The position numbers were made by a program, and so were the translations under genes. The notes beneath the pieces are model-generated. The model had not been told where the DNA came from. It saw only the letters and a program-made list of their open reading frames with translations, and did not search any database. 64,000 bases of DNA from Pezicula radicicola (lineage: Eukaryota; Ascomycota; Leotiomycetes; Helotiales; Dermateaceae). The stretch spans positions 290,458 to 354,457 of the forward strand of contig PDUO01000051.1 in the NCBI GenBank assembly GCA_003008705.1, written 5' to 3'. Of this stretch, positions 23,545-34,179 are shown in pieces; within the stretch, counting starts at the first letter, position 1, and every line of letters starts with the position of its first letter.

Positions 23545-25526
23545 TTTGTATCTTAACGTATAGTGTTATATAGGAAATAAGATATAGACAGTATAGTTGG
23601 CGGAAATAATCAATATTACTGCAAACGATTAATGATTTGGGAAGATGGAGCAGGAAGCTGAAGCTTGAAAGAAAGAATAAAATGAGGATGAGAAAGAGAA
23701 TGCGAATGTGAATGTGAATGAAGAGGAAACTTTCAAGCAGGAACTTCTGTTCCTTTTGTACTTTTGCGAGGCCATATCGTACATCGTTGCATTAAGGAGA
23801 GGTTGGTCTGATGCTCTCTACTCAGCCTGCCGAGGCAAATATCGAATTCTCTTGGTAGTAACCACGCGTTCATTGTAGATGACGACACAAGTTCGAACAG
23901 ACAGGGTAGCGCCCCAATATTCAGGGATGAGGCTGACCTGAATCTATTTGTTTCCCCACTGACATCTTCGGATGGAAACATTATGCATATTTTAGACGAT
24001 CAAACAGCAAGTGGATAAATTTAAATCCAAACAGAGCATAATTGGCTACACATAATAAACAATAGCCGTTAGTCGATGTCTTATTCCGTCCACCTTGTCT
24101 GTTTCATGTGACTAGAATATCATTGCATTTTCTACAATGGCTATGCCTGTTTGATCATATTTAGGACGAACTACTCAGCCCCATAGTATAAGACTTGGCG
24201 TTGATGTGGTAAAGCCGCTAGAACTTTTGCACTAGGGATGACTGCTTCTAGAAGCTTAAGTCTAGCTGACTTCAATTTAGTCAATCCTAAAATGTCGTTC
24301 TACCTCTGCGAGGCTTTCATAGAATCTCAAAATACATCCAGGCTCCTATGCAATTCGTTGAATCTTTTTTGCTCCAGTTATGGACCAGAAAAGGTGACAT
24401 TCTCTTCTAAGAGCTGAATTTGAAACTAAACTCAGCATACGATCTTGGTTGGATGAAGCAATAGTATGCCTAGCTGAGTTGTGTAGGACATCTTAAAGAT
24501 ACCATATAACTAACTGACTAAGATCTCACTAAGGAGTAAAGTTGAGTGCGGAGAAGGTTAAGCTTAGCTAAGCCAAGCAATAACTTTGTGGGTACAGTGG
24601 GGAGCATTCGGCCCGGTTTAGGGTCCTAGCTAAGTAATTCTTTCCTTAAAAGGCTACGAAGTACGAAAGGGGGTTTCAAGGAATGATTTAAGCGAGCCTT
24701 TTTGAGTACTTCGTGAGTGGCTGAATGGTCCAAGCTTGTCTTGGTTGCAGGGCTTGTTACAACCTCGCGACAATAAGACGTCTCGTAGTAAGTACGTCAC
24801 AACCGAGTAACCATCACGGGCCACTATCCGATCTCTGTTGCTGGTTTTGCATCGTCTCGCACCCGCATAGGGCATTTCTTGGCCTTCTGTTTCTACCAAC
24901 TTTCCAGTGGAGGAGGCAGTGCTCCATGACCTAATTCAGGATTGAAAATTCGGGTTCTATGTCGGTGTCGGACCTTATTTTGCCCGCTATACCCGACTTC
25001 CCCGATAGGCATGGATGATTTGTTGAAGTACTAAGGATAAGCTTATTCTATTCATGTCTAAGGGGCTTAAGCATTTTTAAGCATTATTGCGCATAATGCT
25101 GCGATGAGGATGTATTAGATAAGTTAAGTACTCTGTAGCTAAGCATTTGTTGATTAGACTATCTAATGTTGGTGGTAGAGTTTTAAAATTCGGGGTGTCA
25201 CTCTGTGACTTGTTCGATGGTGTTATTAGAAGTCTTTTGGTCATCTCTTCACACCCATTTGTAGGTATTGTCTGAGGTGATTGGCTATGTGTTTGATCTT
25301 CAGATCTATTGTCCTTCTCTCGTGTAAACTTGTAAAGATGCTTCGTCGATTACATCCAAATCGCCGGTCTTTTGTTTGATACTCTCAAGGTTGCCTTTGT
25401 CCTTCCCCTATGTCTTATTGTCCGACACGACGAAGTATTTTAATACGCTTCCTATACTACGAACGTGCCGGGGGTAAGTTTTTACTTACCGCTATGTCGG
25501 GCAGAATAATTGAGTATATAGCTGGC
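23545..25526. other. Intergenic, no gene recognised
   Basis: About 2 kb with only short unrelated frames. From 24960 to 25510 the sequence starts TGTCGGTGTCGG with TTATTTTGCCCG nearby, and near its end has CGGGCAGAATAA, so the two ends are partly complementary. It could be a degraded LTR or inverted-repeat element, but no clean target duplication is visible. Confidence 0.4.
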
Positions 25527-27162
25527 TGGGGTGTTTCAGGGGGGTACAGGGATTAGAAAACATCCCAGCACCATTTACCATACAAATATACTACCCCTGT
25601 AACCCCATCAAAAAAAAACTAACTAACCCTAACAACTAACCTCCCTAACGAGCCTGCCGACATTAGTCTGTGTCCCACAGGCTTCTTCCCCCACCAAAAA
25701 CACCACCAAAATACCCACCACTCCACCCCTCAAAGATTATGAACCAGGCTTCGAAATCCCTACCAAAGATAAAGAAGCTATACGCCAATTATATAGCTTT
25801 ATAAAGACACTAATTCCAGAGTTAATGAGGTATTACCGGCTTGGGTATACAACAATTAATCGCATCCTTCATTACGATGTACCCGAGTATATACGCCTAA
25901 ATCGAACTAGTCCAAAACTCCTCTTAAATAATATTAAAGTCGCCCAAATTATCGAATATTATACAGGAAGTTGGGAGTATCGAATCCTTGATTATATAGT
26001 ACTTCATGATCAACTTGAGCTTGAGTATAGCCCAAAAACACTCGAACGTAGGCTTAAACAATATGGCTATTTCCGATGTATCGTATACCAGAAGCCCTAC
26101 CTTACATAAGCTCAAGTAATAAAACGATTACTCTGGGGGCTTAAATATATATTCTGGAGGAGAGAGAAAGAGTGGAGGGTAATTCTCTGGTCAGATGAAG
26201 TATTATTTCTGGTTGGTGGTCGTATAGTAAAGTAGAGGGTTACAAGGGATAAAACAGAGCGATTTTACGACAATTGTATATAACACTAATTTCATCGAGG
26301 TCATACAATACCTATGAATACTTGGGGGGCTATTGGATATAGCTATAAGAGTCCATTGATCTTCCTTAATGGATCTGGCAAGAAGGGAGCCTTTATATAA
26401 GTCGATTATAAATCACAAGTACTATCACTATATATAGTCTCTATTCTCGATGATTTTACAATATATATATATACCCTTCATATAGAGTCTTTGTTTATGG
26501 AGGATGGGAACTCTGTATATGGCTATAAGTTAAAGAGTAATTGCTGTACCTTATTCCGAACAAAAAATAGGATTATATTACTACCTCATCCTTCTACAAG
26601 CCCGGATATAAATCCTATCGAAAAATACTGGCGGTATATTAAGTAGGCACTTCATAGGCGAAGGAAACAACCAACAACTGAAGAGGAAATGAGGGTTACT
26701 GTAACAGAGGAATAGAATCGAATTCCACAAGAATGGATAAATAAGTTAATTAATAAGTAAGAGCATTGGGTTTATATATTAGTAGAGCGTTCTAGCTGGT
26801 CTACTCCTAATTAAATTAAAGTAATTGCATTATCGTGGTGTTTTTAGTGGGGGAAGAAGCCTGTGGGACATAGACTAATGTCGGCAGGCTCGTAACCACT
26901 AACCTTCCTAACCCTAATAAATCTACTACTAACGTTAATTAATTTTTTTTTAATCTTAATTAATCTTCTTCTTATTCTATTACTTTTCTATTGCAATATA
27001 ATTATAATAGGTTAAATATTAAAATATAATACAATCTTATTGCAATAGAAAAGCAATTAAACTATTGTAATCCTATTGCAATAGTACACTAAGCCTAATT
27101 AGGCTTAGACAAACACCCCACCACCTTTTACCATACAAATTAAAACCCCTGGAAACACCCCA
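25527..27162. mobile_element. Outer inverted-repeat structure enclosing the Tc1/mariner element
   Basis: The left end TGGGGTGTTTCAGGGG (from 25527) is matched in inverted orientation by CCCCTGGAAACACCCCA ending at 27162. A second motif, TTTACCATACAAAT, occurs in direct orientation near both ends (about 25573 and 27127), next to inverted copies of AAACA(T/C)CCCA. This suggests that the mariner-like element jumped into an older DNA transposon or MITE. No target duplication is obvious, so the boundaries are tentative. Confidence 0.4.
25649..26892 (+). mobile_element. RIP-inactivated Tc1/mariner transposon
   Basis: About 58-bp terminal inverted repeats begin CGAGCCTGCCGACATTAGTC on the left and mirror it on the right, with only two or three differences, two of them C-to-T. 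Between them the plus strand encodes a Tc1/mariner transposase relic: DYEPGFEIPTKDKEAIRQLY, GYTTINRIL, YLT-stop-AQVIKRLL, ILWSDE (first catalytic Asp), EDGNSVYG (second Asp) and SPDINPIEKYW (final Glu). By my count 38 residues separate the second Asp and the Glu. At least six in-frame TAG/TAA codons stand where Gln, Trp or similar codons are expected, as RIP would produce. The element cannot make transposase; the ends could still be mobilised in trans. Confidence 0.85.
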
Positions 27163-28103
27163 TCGGACTTAAGAAACACCCCAACCAACTACCTCCCGAG
27201 AATGATTACCACCAATTCGAGGTTTGCACAGACGAATGCACCCGGCCAGCACCCCTGTATTTTGTCCCGAAGAAGACGGTAAGTAAAACATTACCCCGAG
27301 TACCTTTGTAGATTTCTTTCTGGTGACTGAGACATTGACAAACGGTCTAGGCATAGAATCATCTAGACATTTGTTCCTTGTAAGTTTTTGTGTAAGATCT
27401 ACTATAAATGTTGGGTCAATTTCCAAACCACGCTATAATGTAATATATATATGTAAAGTAAAGTAGAGTAAAGTGTTAAACGTATTAGCCTTGAATACGT
27501 TCAGTAACGGCACCATTAGCCAGATCATTTGAATGAATTCTATTAAACGTGAGATAATTTTGACCACAGGGTTGGGTCACGTGGGGGTCTGGGATTGAAA
27601 AAAAAAAGCTACGCTTCTAACCGTTAGGTTTAAACAGTTCGTACACTTCAAAATACCAAACTAGATTACGGACTGTTAAAACTACTAACCCCACAGTTGG
27701 GCTCTTCTAGATCATGGAATTGCTAGCTACAAAGCTCCGAAAGGTCGTCTAATATTAACGACGTTCTTCGGTGTAACGCTGGTACAAATTGGAGGCGTTG
27801 TTAAGGCATAGTAATAGTCTTCGTAGTGTAATAAAATCGGTGGAGCGGGGGAGGCCGAGGTTAGAAGACGATCGCCGGTTAGCTCGCGCTCTTAACGCAT
27901 TTCATATATTTCCTGAACGCGTAATCACGTACTAGACATAATTCCTAACAATGAGTAAATTCTAGCCGTAAAATAACTATCTAATACAGATAATATATTA
28001 CTAATTTTAATTAAAATAAATCTAATAAAACTTATAGTATCGCAGATTGGGTTGTAGTATGCAATTCCTTGATGCGAAACCGTTAAGTCCTTTGGTTGAT
28101 TCG
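27163..28103. other. Intergenic, no gene recognised
   Basis: The segment follows the transposon and reaches the N-myristoyltransferase fragment. It contains another AACACCCCA motif at about 27174 like the element end, an A-run at 27597-27609 and moderately AT-rich sequence. No reading frame has support. Confidence 0.4.
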
Positions 28104-28635
28104 ACATGCTGCAGAAAAAAGGATCAGTAGAGCAGGTCGTCTGGGCTTATATTGTTGAGGTAAGCTCGTTTTTGTTTTGAATGGTACGTTGCTAACAGTC
28201 CTAGGATCCAACAACAAAAGCCATCACAGACTTCTTCTCATTCTACTGCATCGAATCTACCGTCATAAAATCCGAAAAGTACTCAAGCATCCGGACCGCC
28301 TACCTCTTCTACTACGCCTCAACCGTCGCCCTCGAATCCCACAGCTCCTCCTCCAAAGCCACCGCATCCTCACCCAGACCAATGAATGGCGCGACCGTCT
28401 CAATGTCCTGATAAACGACGCGCTCATCGTCGCGAAGAAGCAAAAATTCGACGTCTTCAACGCCCTAACTCTACTAGACAATTCCTTGTTCTTGGAACAG
28501 CAGAAATTCGGCGCTGGAGACGGCCAATTCCATTTCTATCTGTACAACTATAAGGCGAACCCGATTGCGGGCGGTGTCAATCGGAAGGATGAGATTGATC
28601 CGAATGGCAGCGGGGTTGGCGTTGTTATACTATAG
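28104..28635 (+). pseudogene. C-terminal fragment of N-myristoyltransferase
   Basis: Translation from 28104 gives QVVWAYIVE, an intron (GTAAGC donor at 28158, CCTAG acceptor at 28203), then [19 protein letters not shown] and [19 protein letters not shown]. This matches the C-terminal half of glycylpeptide N-tetradecanoyltransferase. The frame then shifts: sequence from about 28385 ([35 protein letters not shown] and GSGVGVVIL at the true C-terminus) is in another frame. The N-terminal acyl-CoA-binding half is absent. NMT is an essential single-copy enzyme that acylates N-terminal Gly, so the working gene must lie elsewhere and this is a broken partial copy. The retained intron argues for DNA-level duplication, not a retrocopy. 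Confidence 0.8.
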
Positions 28636-29470
28636 GAGGGTACAGTCTAGACAAAATAGATCATTAAGCATGAGTCTGCATCAAGACATAAAATAAAAAC
28701 GGCAATTCTATTATACGCACGCTATCAAGTCCATACACCCCCTTAGCCCTTATTGATATATAGTGAATTCGCAATATCATTGGTGGCTCGAACGGGCTCG
28801 AGCAGGTGCGGAGAGACCTGGTAGCCGCTAGGAGACTGCGCCATATATGTAAGAAGTATTTGAAGCTGCGCTATGTCGAATTAAGATACTGTATTGACGC
28901 CACAGACGATTTCCCAGCAGGAGATTGAAACCATTTGCCTTAAATGCCTGTCTAATTTCTGCCTTCATCTGTATCTTAAGTATGTCCGACCCAAGAATTT
29001 AAAGGTCCCATTTATGACCAAACTTCAATTTTGTCAAAGCCAAGATACGCAGGCGATACCGTAAAGGTTACATTCATCTCCAGGCCTTCTTTGGCTCTAG
29101 AAAGAAATCTATTCCCTAAAAGTCATCGAATATCATTTAACGAGACGACTACCCATAAGTTCCCGGGATTTTTGCAAGCTCAACTAAATGGCACTTCGGG
29201 AACGGTAATCCTGTAGGTCTATTATTCCTAGCTACTTAGATTCATAGGATTTTAAACTAATCTAATAACAGAGCCGTAGGGGGCTGGGAGCCTTAGTTAG
29301 AGAAACCCTTTTTGACATATATCCCATGCTTTCCTACGATCTTGCCGGAAGACACAAAAGGCAACAGAGGTATTTCTATGCTACTAAACTTCTCCGGTTT
29401 AAATGGCAAGATCAATTCAAAAATTGCACGCTGCTAAATTCCTAATGAATTCATAGTTTTTTCGTCTATT
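28636..29470. other. Intergenic, no gene recognised
   Basis: About 830 bp between the NMT fragment and the CorA-like gene. Short frames only. The last 300 bp should contain the promoter of the downstream gene. Confidence 0.4.
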
Positions 29471-31243
29471 ATGGACCACATCGAAACCTTCCCAATATCG
29501 GAGGAAAATTATACTCCCAGGTCATTGGTGTTTAGACCTATGGAGGCTCGCCGCATGCCAATCGGTAAGATTCAGACTATTGCTTCCAAGTCCGAAATTC
29601 GTCTTTTCGCGAAAGCTAACGTTCACAGGAATTTGGACTTACTTCGAGAAAGGAATTGGATTTGCATCTTCACGACCTAGTGTTATTCTCTGCGGAAGTT
29701 TAGCGCATTTTGATGCCCAAAATATCCTGGATCACTATTGTGCAGGCGGACCTTATTGTTGGAAAAGACTAAGCCCCTGCCCATATTGGATATCACTAGA
29801 TATATTCTATATATTTACTAACTAGGATAGAACGTTGAACGCAGCTAGGGAAAATTTAGCGCCAAAAACTCGCGTAAGTGGTTTCCGATGACTTGCAAAA
29901 AGCTACGACTAAGGTATCTTGCAACAAACCCGTAGACTTCACCAAGATGCATCCACAACGCTGGCGCTCAGTGAAAGTCTTAGATTACAGATTGCTTCAA
30001 TGAAAAAGCTTCAAAAAAGTCTGAATAAAGTGCCAAGCACTGATACAATGGAAGAATTAAGAGATCGCCTAGAGGATGTGATTCAACTTTTAGATTATTA
30101 CGAGGTCACTGCCCAGACCATCCTCGAGCAGCAGCACAATCTGTTGAGCTTGGTATGTGCTCTTTGATATCTAATTGAGGAATAAACCAGTGTGGTTAAC
30201 AATATGACGATATATCATATCGATCGCGATAATCGCGATACGATATTAGAAGCCCAATATTGTAATAATATGATATGATAATGGGTTTCCCCATATTGCG
30301 ATATATCGTCATATTGTAATATTGTTTACTAGAATTAGTAATACCTTATGCTAGGCCTCTGATTGGCCTAACCCGTCTATGATCGCCCGGGAAATAGTTA
30401 TTCCACTCCTGACAATATATCTTTTCAAGATGTCTTTGAAATAATCTTCGAATTAAAACAACTATATATTCGAAAATAGGGATATAGATGAGATAGAGGC
30501 TAGGGATAAAAAAATAGATATAGAGGCTGAGTTGGAATTACTTATAGTTATGTAATAATATTGTTTATATTGTTTATATTAACGATATATTAGTAGCAAT
30601 ATAATATCAGGGTTCTTATATCACAATCGAAACGATATTTGAAGTCTAATATCGTTTTGTTACAATATGATATCAATGTGGCTAATATCGTATCATTTGT
30701 ATTATTAACCACACTGGAATAAACACTGACTGCCAGACTTTCAATACCGAAACTATGACATAGGGAAATGTAGTCGCTAGACTAAACACGCTAGCATTTA
30801 TATTTCTACCATTATCATTTGTCGCAGTAAGACGCTACCATATTCCTTCTCCTTACCCGTTCTTCCATTTCTTTTACCTTACTAACAGATGATCAAAGTC
30901 TCTTTTTGGAATGACACAATTCACAGGCGCAGTATACTGGTACCCGGTCGTCGCGGTCCCAGTTCTAGTGTTTACAGTTATGGCTGCATTCGTCATTGAT
31001 AGAGTTGTATACTCAAAAGAAGGTCGAGAAGCACAACGCAACAATTCCTTGGTAATATCCCCTGTCCCTCTACCTGGTACAGCGGAACTACCTCTTCTGC
31101 CACGAGTAGCTCGATATCTCAGCACCAGGTCATCCAGTCGAGGCAGTGGAAGGGAGCAACTTGATCTAGAGGGTGGAAACCAGGGTAACCCAAGTATCCT
31201 TATAAGTTATCTAATAGTAGTCCTAAAGAGTGAGGACGGATAG
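29471..31243 (+). CDS. CorA-like membrane protein gene, 5' exon joins uncertain
   Basis: The start is ATG at 29471, with an intron at about 29567-29628. The third part (about 29912-30152: LHQDASTTLALSESLRLQI, KKLQKSL, a coiled coil ending QQHNLLSL) joins an exon at 30764-30826 (NVVARLNTLAFIFLPLSFVA) and a last exon at 30899-31243. The last exon starts SLFGMTQFTG, followed by a second membrane segment. The order long coiled coil, TM, GM(N/T)-type loop, TM is the CorA fold of fungal CorA-like proteins; the loop reads GMT instead of GMN. The stretch at 29800-29912 contains an in-frame TAG after a TACTAAC branch site without a clear donor, so one intron is unresolved and the gene may be damaged. 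An intron of the gene contains a transposon (30188-30716). It ends 60 bp from the convergent beta-tubulin gene. Confidence 0.6.
30180..30724. mobile_element. hAT-type MITE with 8-bp target duplication
   Basis: The element spans 30188-30716 (529 bp). Its ends are CAGTGTGGTTAACAATA on the left and the inverse of CAGTGTGGTTAATAATA on the right, 12 bases perfect and then one mismatch. It is flanked by an exact 8-bp duplication, GAATAAAC, at 30180-30187 and 30717-30724. Ends starting CAG and 8-bp duplications are hallmarks of the hAT superfamily. There is no transposase frame; the interior is full of ATATCG/CGATAT words that can form hairpins. It lies wholly inside a CorA-like gene intron (30153-30763), which would be 74 nt without it. 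Confidence 0.85.
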
Positions 31244-31303
31244 GAATCAAATGTTGCACTACAGAGAGCGCTACTGAGAAGCAAACGAAAGTCAAGTAGA
31301 TAT

Positions 31304-33156
31304 CTACTCCTCATCCTCAAGAGGAGCCTCCTCCTCGTAGTCTCCCTCCTCATCAGCAGCAGCATCCTGATACTGTTGATATTCAGAAACGAGATCGTTC
31401 ATGTTCGACTCGGCCTCAGTAAACTCCATTTCATCCATCCCCTCCCCAGTATACCAATGTAAGAATGCTTTACGGCGGAACATGGCAGTAAATTGGTCGC
31501 TAACACGCTTAAATAGCTCTTGAATAGCAGTCGAGTTACCAACAAAGGTAGACGACATTTTAAGGCCACGAGGAGGAACAGAGCAGTGGGCCGTCTGGAC
31601 ATTATTGGGAATCCACTCTACAAAGTAGGATGTGTTCTTATTCTGAACATTGCGTATCTGATCCTCAACTTCCTTCATAGAGACATTCCCACGGCTAGGC
31701 AGAGTAATTAGTATAAGAACTAAAAACTAGAAAGTATAACTAGATTAGGCTAGAGACTCACAAGATAGTAGAACACGTCAGATAGCGACCATTACGAAAG
31801 TCAGAAGCAGCCATCATATTCTTAGGGTCGAACATCTGCTGAGTTAACTCCGGAACAGTAATAGCGCGGAAAGAGGAAGTGTTTCGACTAGTTAGCGGCG
31901 CGAAGCCGACCATAAAGAAGTGTAGACGAGGGAAGGGTACCATATTGACGGCTAGTTTGCGAAGGTCCGAGTTTAGCTGACCAGGGAACCGTAGGGAGGT
32001 CGAGACACCAGACATAACAGCAGATACTAGGTGGTTTAGATCACCATAAGAGGGGCTAGATAGCTTGAGGGTTCTCGTGCAGATATCGTAAAGAGCCTCA
32101 TTATCAATACAGAAAGTTTCATCCGAGTTCTCTACTAGTTGGTGAATAGAGAGGGTTGCATTGTAGGGTTCGACAACAGTATCCGAGACCTTGGGAGAGG
32201 GAACGACGGAAAAGGTAGCCATCATACGGTCAGGGAACTCCTCGCGAATTTTAGCAAGAAGCAGAGTACCCATACCAGAACCAGTACCGCCGCCCAGGGA
32301 GTGAGTAATCTGAAACCCCTGGAGGCAATCACAGCCCTCGGCTTCGCGACGGACGACATCCAGAACCTGGTCGACAAGCTCGGCACCCTCGGTATAGTGA
32401 CCCTTGGCCCAATTATTGCCAGCACCAGACTGGCCAAAGACGAAGTTATCAGGGCGGAAAAGCTGGCCAAAAGGTCCGGCCCGAACAGAATCCATCGTAC
32501 CGGGCTCCAAGTCGACGAGGACAGCGCGAGGGACATACTTGTTGCCGGAAGCCTGCGAACAAACATGCTCCTTAGATTTTTGATCTTGCCGTATTTGTGT
32601 CTAGGGTTTTATATAAAGGTAATATAGGGTAGCATACCTCGTTGAAGTAGACATTCATGCGCTCGAGCTGAACGTCAGAAGTTCCGTTGTACCTGTACCG
32701 GGGCCATGAGCGATAGGATTACGAGATGGTGATGATTGCTTATATACCCGCCATCGCTGTCAAGGCCGTGCTCGCCTGAGATTGTCTGCCTGTAAAGAAG
32801 GTCAGCATAGGCCATCTCAAGAGCGTGGTCAATACGGCTAGTAGAGGTCAAAGTGGAAGGTAACGTACCAGAAAGCGGCCCCGATTTGGTTGCCCTGCCA
32901 AAAAGAAGTATCAGTCAAGTCTCGCGACGCGGGAAATTTGACAGGATGGAGAGAGCTTCTTACACATTGACCAGTCTGAAGATGAACCTGGAGAGAGAGA
33001 ACAAAGACAAATATTAGCTATCGTCTGCCAAATAGAGGATGTCCGCAACGAGGCTTTTTGGGGGCTTCGTCGATATTGGGGGTTGTAAGGCAAGGATATT
33101 AAGCGGCTTGTCAGAAAAGCGATCCAAGACAGAGGTAGACTTACAATTTCGCGCAT
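31304..33156 (-). CDS. Beta-tubulin (divergent paralogue)
   Basis: Seven exons on the minus strand, 33156-33145, 32987-32964, 32894-32869, 32789-32748, 32692-32638, 32552-31762 and 31694-31304, give exactly 446 residues, the standard length. The start MREI splits before VHLQTGQC, as usual for fungal beta-tubulin; the GTP-binding loop GGGTGSGMG is at 140-148. Benzimidazole-site residues are wild type (Phe167, Glu198, Phe200). Unusual changes are Thr212 for Met, Ser239 for the nearly invariant Cys239 ([10 protein letters not shown]), and [10 protein letters not shown] in place of the usual SRGAHSFRA. The C-terminus is acidic ([10 protein letters not shown]). It should polymerise with alpha-tubulin. 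Ascomycetes often keep a second, faster-evolving beta-tubulin, which this may be. Its place beside a UstYa-type cluster raises a self-resistance role (inference). Confidence 0.93.
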
Positions 33157-34179
33157 TCTGAAGGATGTAGAAGCTTCTCAATGGACAATCAAAATTGGGC
33201 ACAGGTTCGGAGCGAAGTTGAATAAGGATGAAGAGAAGGATGGGGAGAAAGATGTTGTGAGAGCGAAAGCAAGCTCAAGTTTTGCAAAGTTGGGGTGGGA
33301 GTGGGTTGAAGGCAAACGGGAACGCTGGAGCCTGGAGCGACGACAGGGGACAGTCGGCGTAATACAGTCAGACCTGGCTATACCGGAACGAAACCTTTTG
33401 TGGAGTTTGAGAGAACTTCTCTCCTTAGTTAACTATAACCCTTGCTCCATCTCCGTCGACTTTAGCTATATCTCCGGCGCTAAGAGTTTATACGCCACAT
33501 ATAGCTATAGAGTCGCCGGACATTAGCTACCTACTAATTAGCTACTATAATTTTATATCTTCTTCCTTAATAGAGTTATAATTTTAATATATACATATAA
33601 TAATTAAAATTAAAGTTATTCCTAACTTATTATACTTATTAATATACTATTATTTAATATTATTTAAAGTTTATTATTACTCTTATTAAATATATACACG
33701 TATAAGTTAATAGAGAAATTAATAATATTATTAAACTTAACTGTATATTATTTAAGTATTTTAGAGTTATTTATTATTTAAAAGAAGTTGTTATTATAAT
33801 AATAGTTATTATTATTATTATACTTGTTGCTTTTATTTACCTACAAGTTTTAGCCGGGCCGCCGGTCTGTCACGTGACCTTCGCTTACGGCCGCCTCCGG
33901 CTAAAAGCCTATACAACGTGTGCAGAGCCCGTGTAGCGTGCGTATAGCCTATACAACCTATAGAGAGTCCGTACAACCTGTGCAGAGCCTGTACAGCGTG
34001 CGCCGGATTAATCGTCGGGCCGGGTCACGAGTCTTTGGTCTTCGAGCTCTAAAACTTCTCGAATAGTATCAAGAGCCTTCAAGCTTCGTCTCCGCCCTGC
34101 AAGCCCTGTTTTCTAATAACTGCCTCATTCTCCCCTTCCCCTTAACCACAACAAACCGTATACTTCACAACTAGCAACT
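33157..34179. other. Intergenic with AT-rich core and 60-bp-spaced repeats
   Basis: The first 350 bp form the beta-tubulin promoter side. From 33535 to 33840 the sequence is almost pure A/T and looks RIP-affected. At 33913-33942 and 33973-34002 two copies of an ACAACSTGTGCAGAGCC-like 30-mer lie 60 bp apart. The final about 150 bp lead into the MFS gene. No gene is supported. Confidence 0.5.

Noticed and set aside
24960..25510. Complete LTR or inverted-repeat element
   Set aside because: The ends are only partly complementary and no target duplication is visible.
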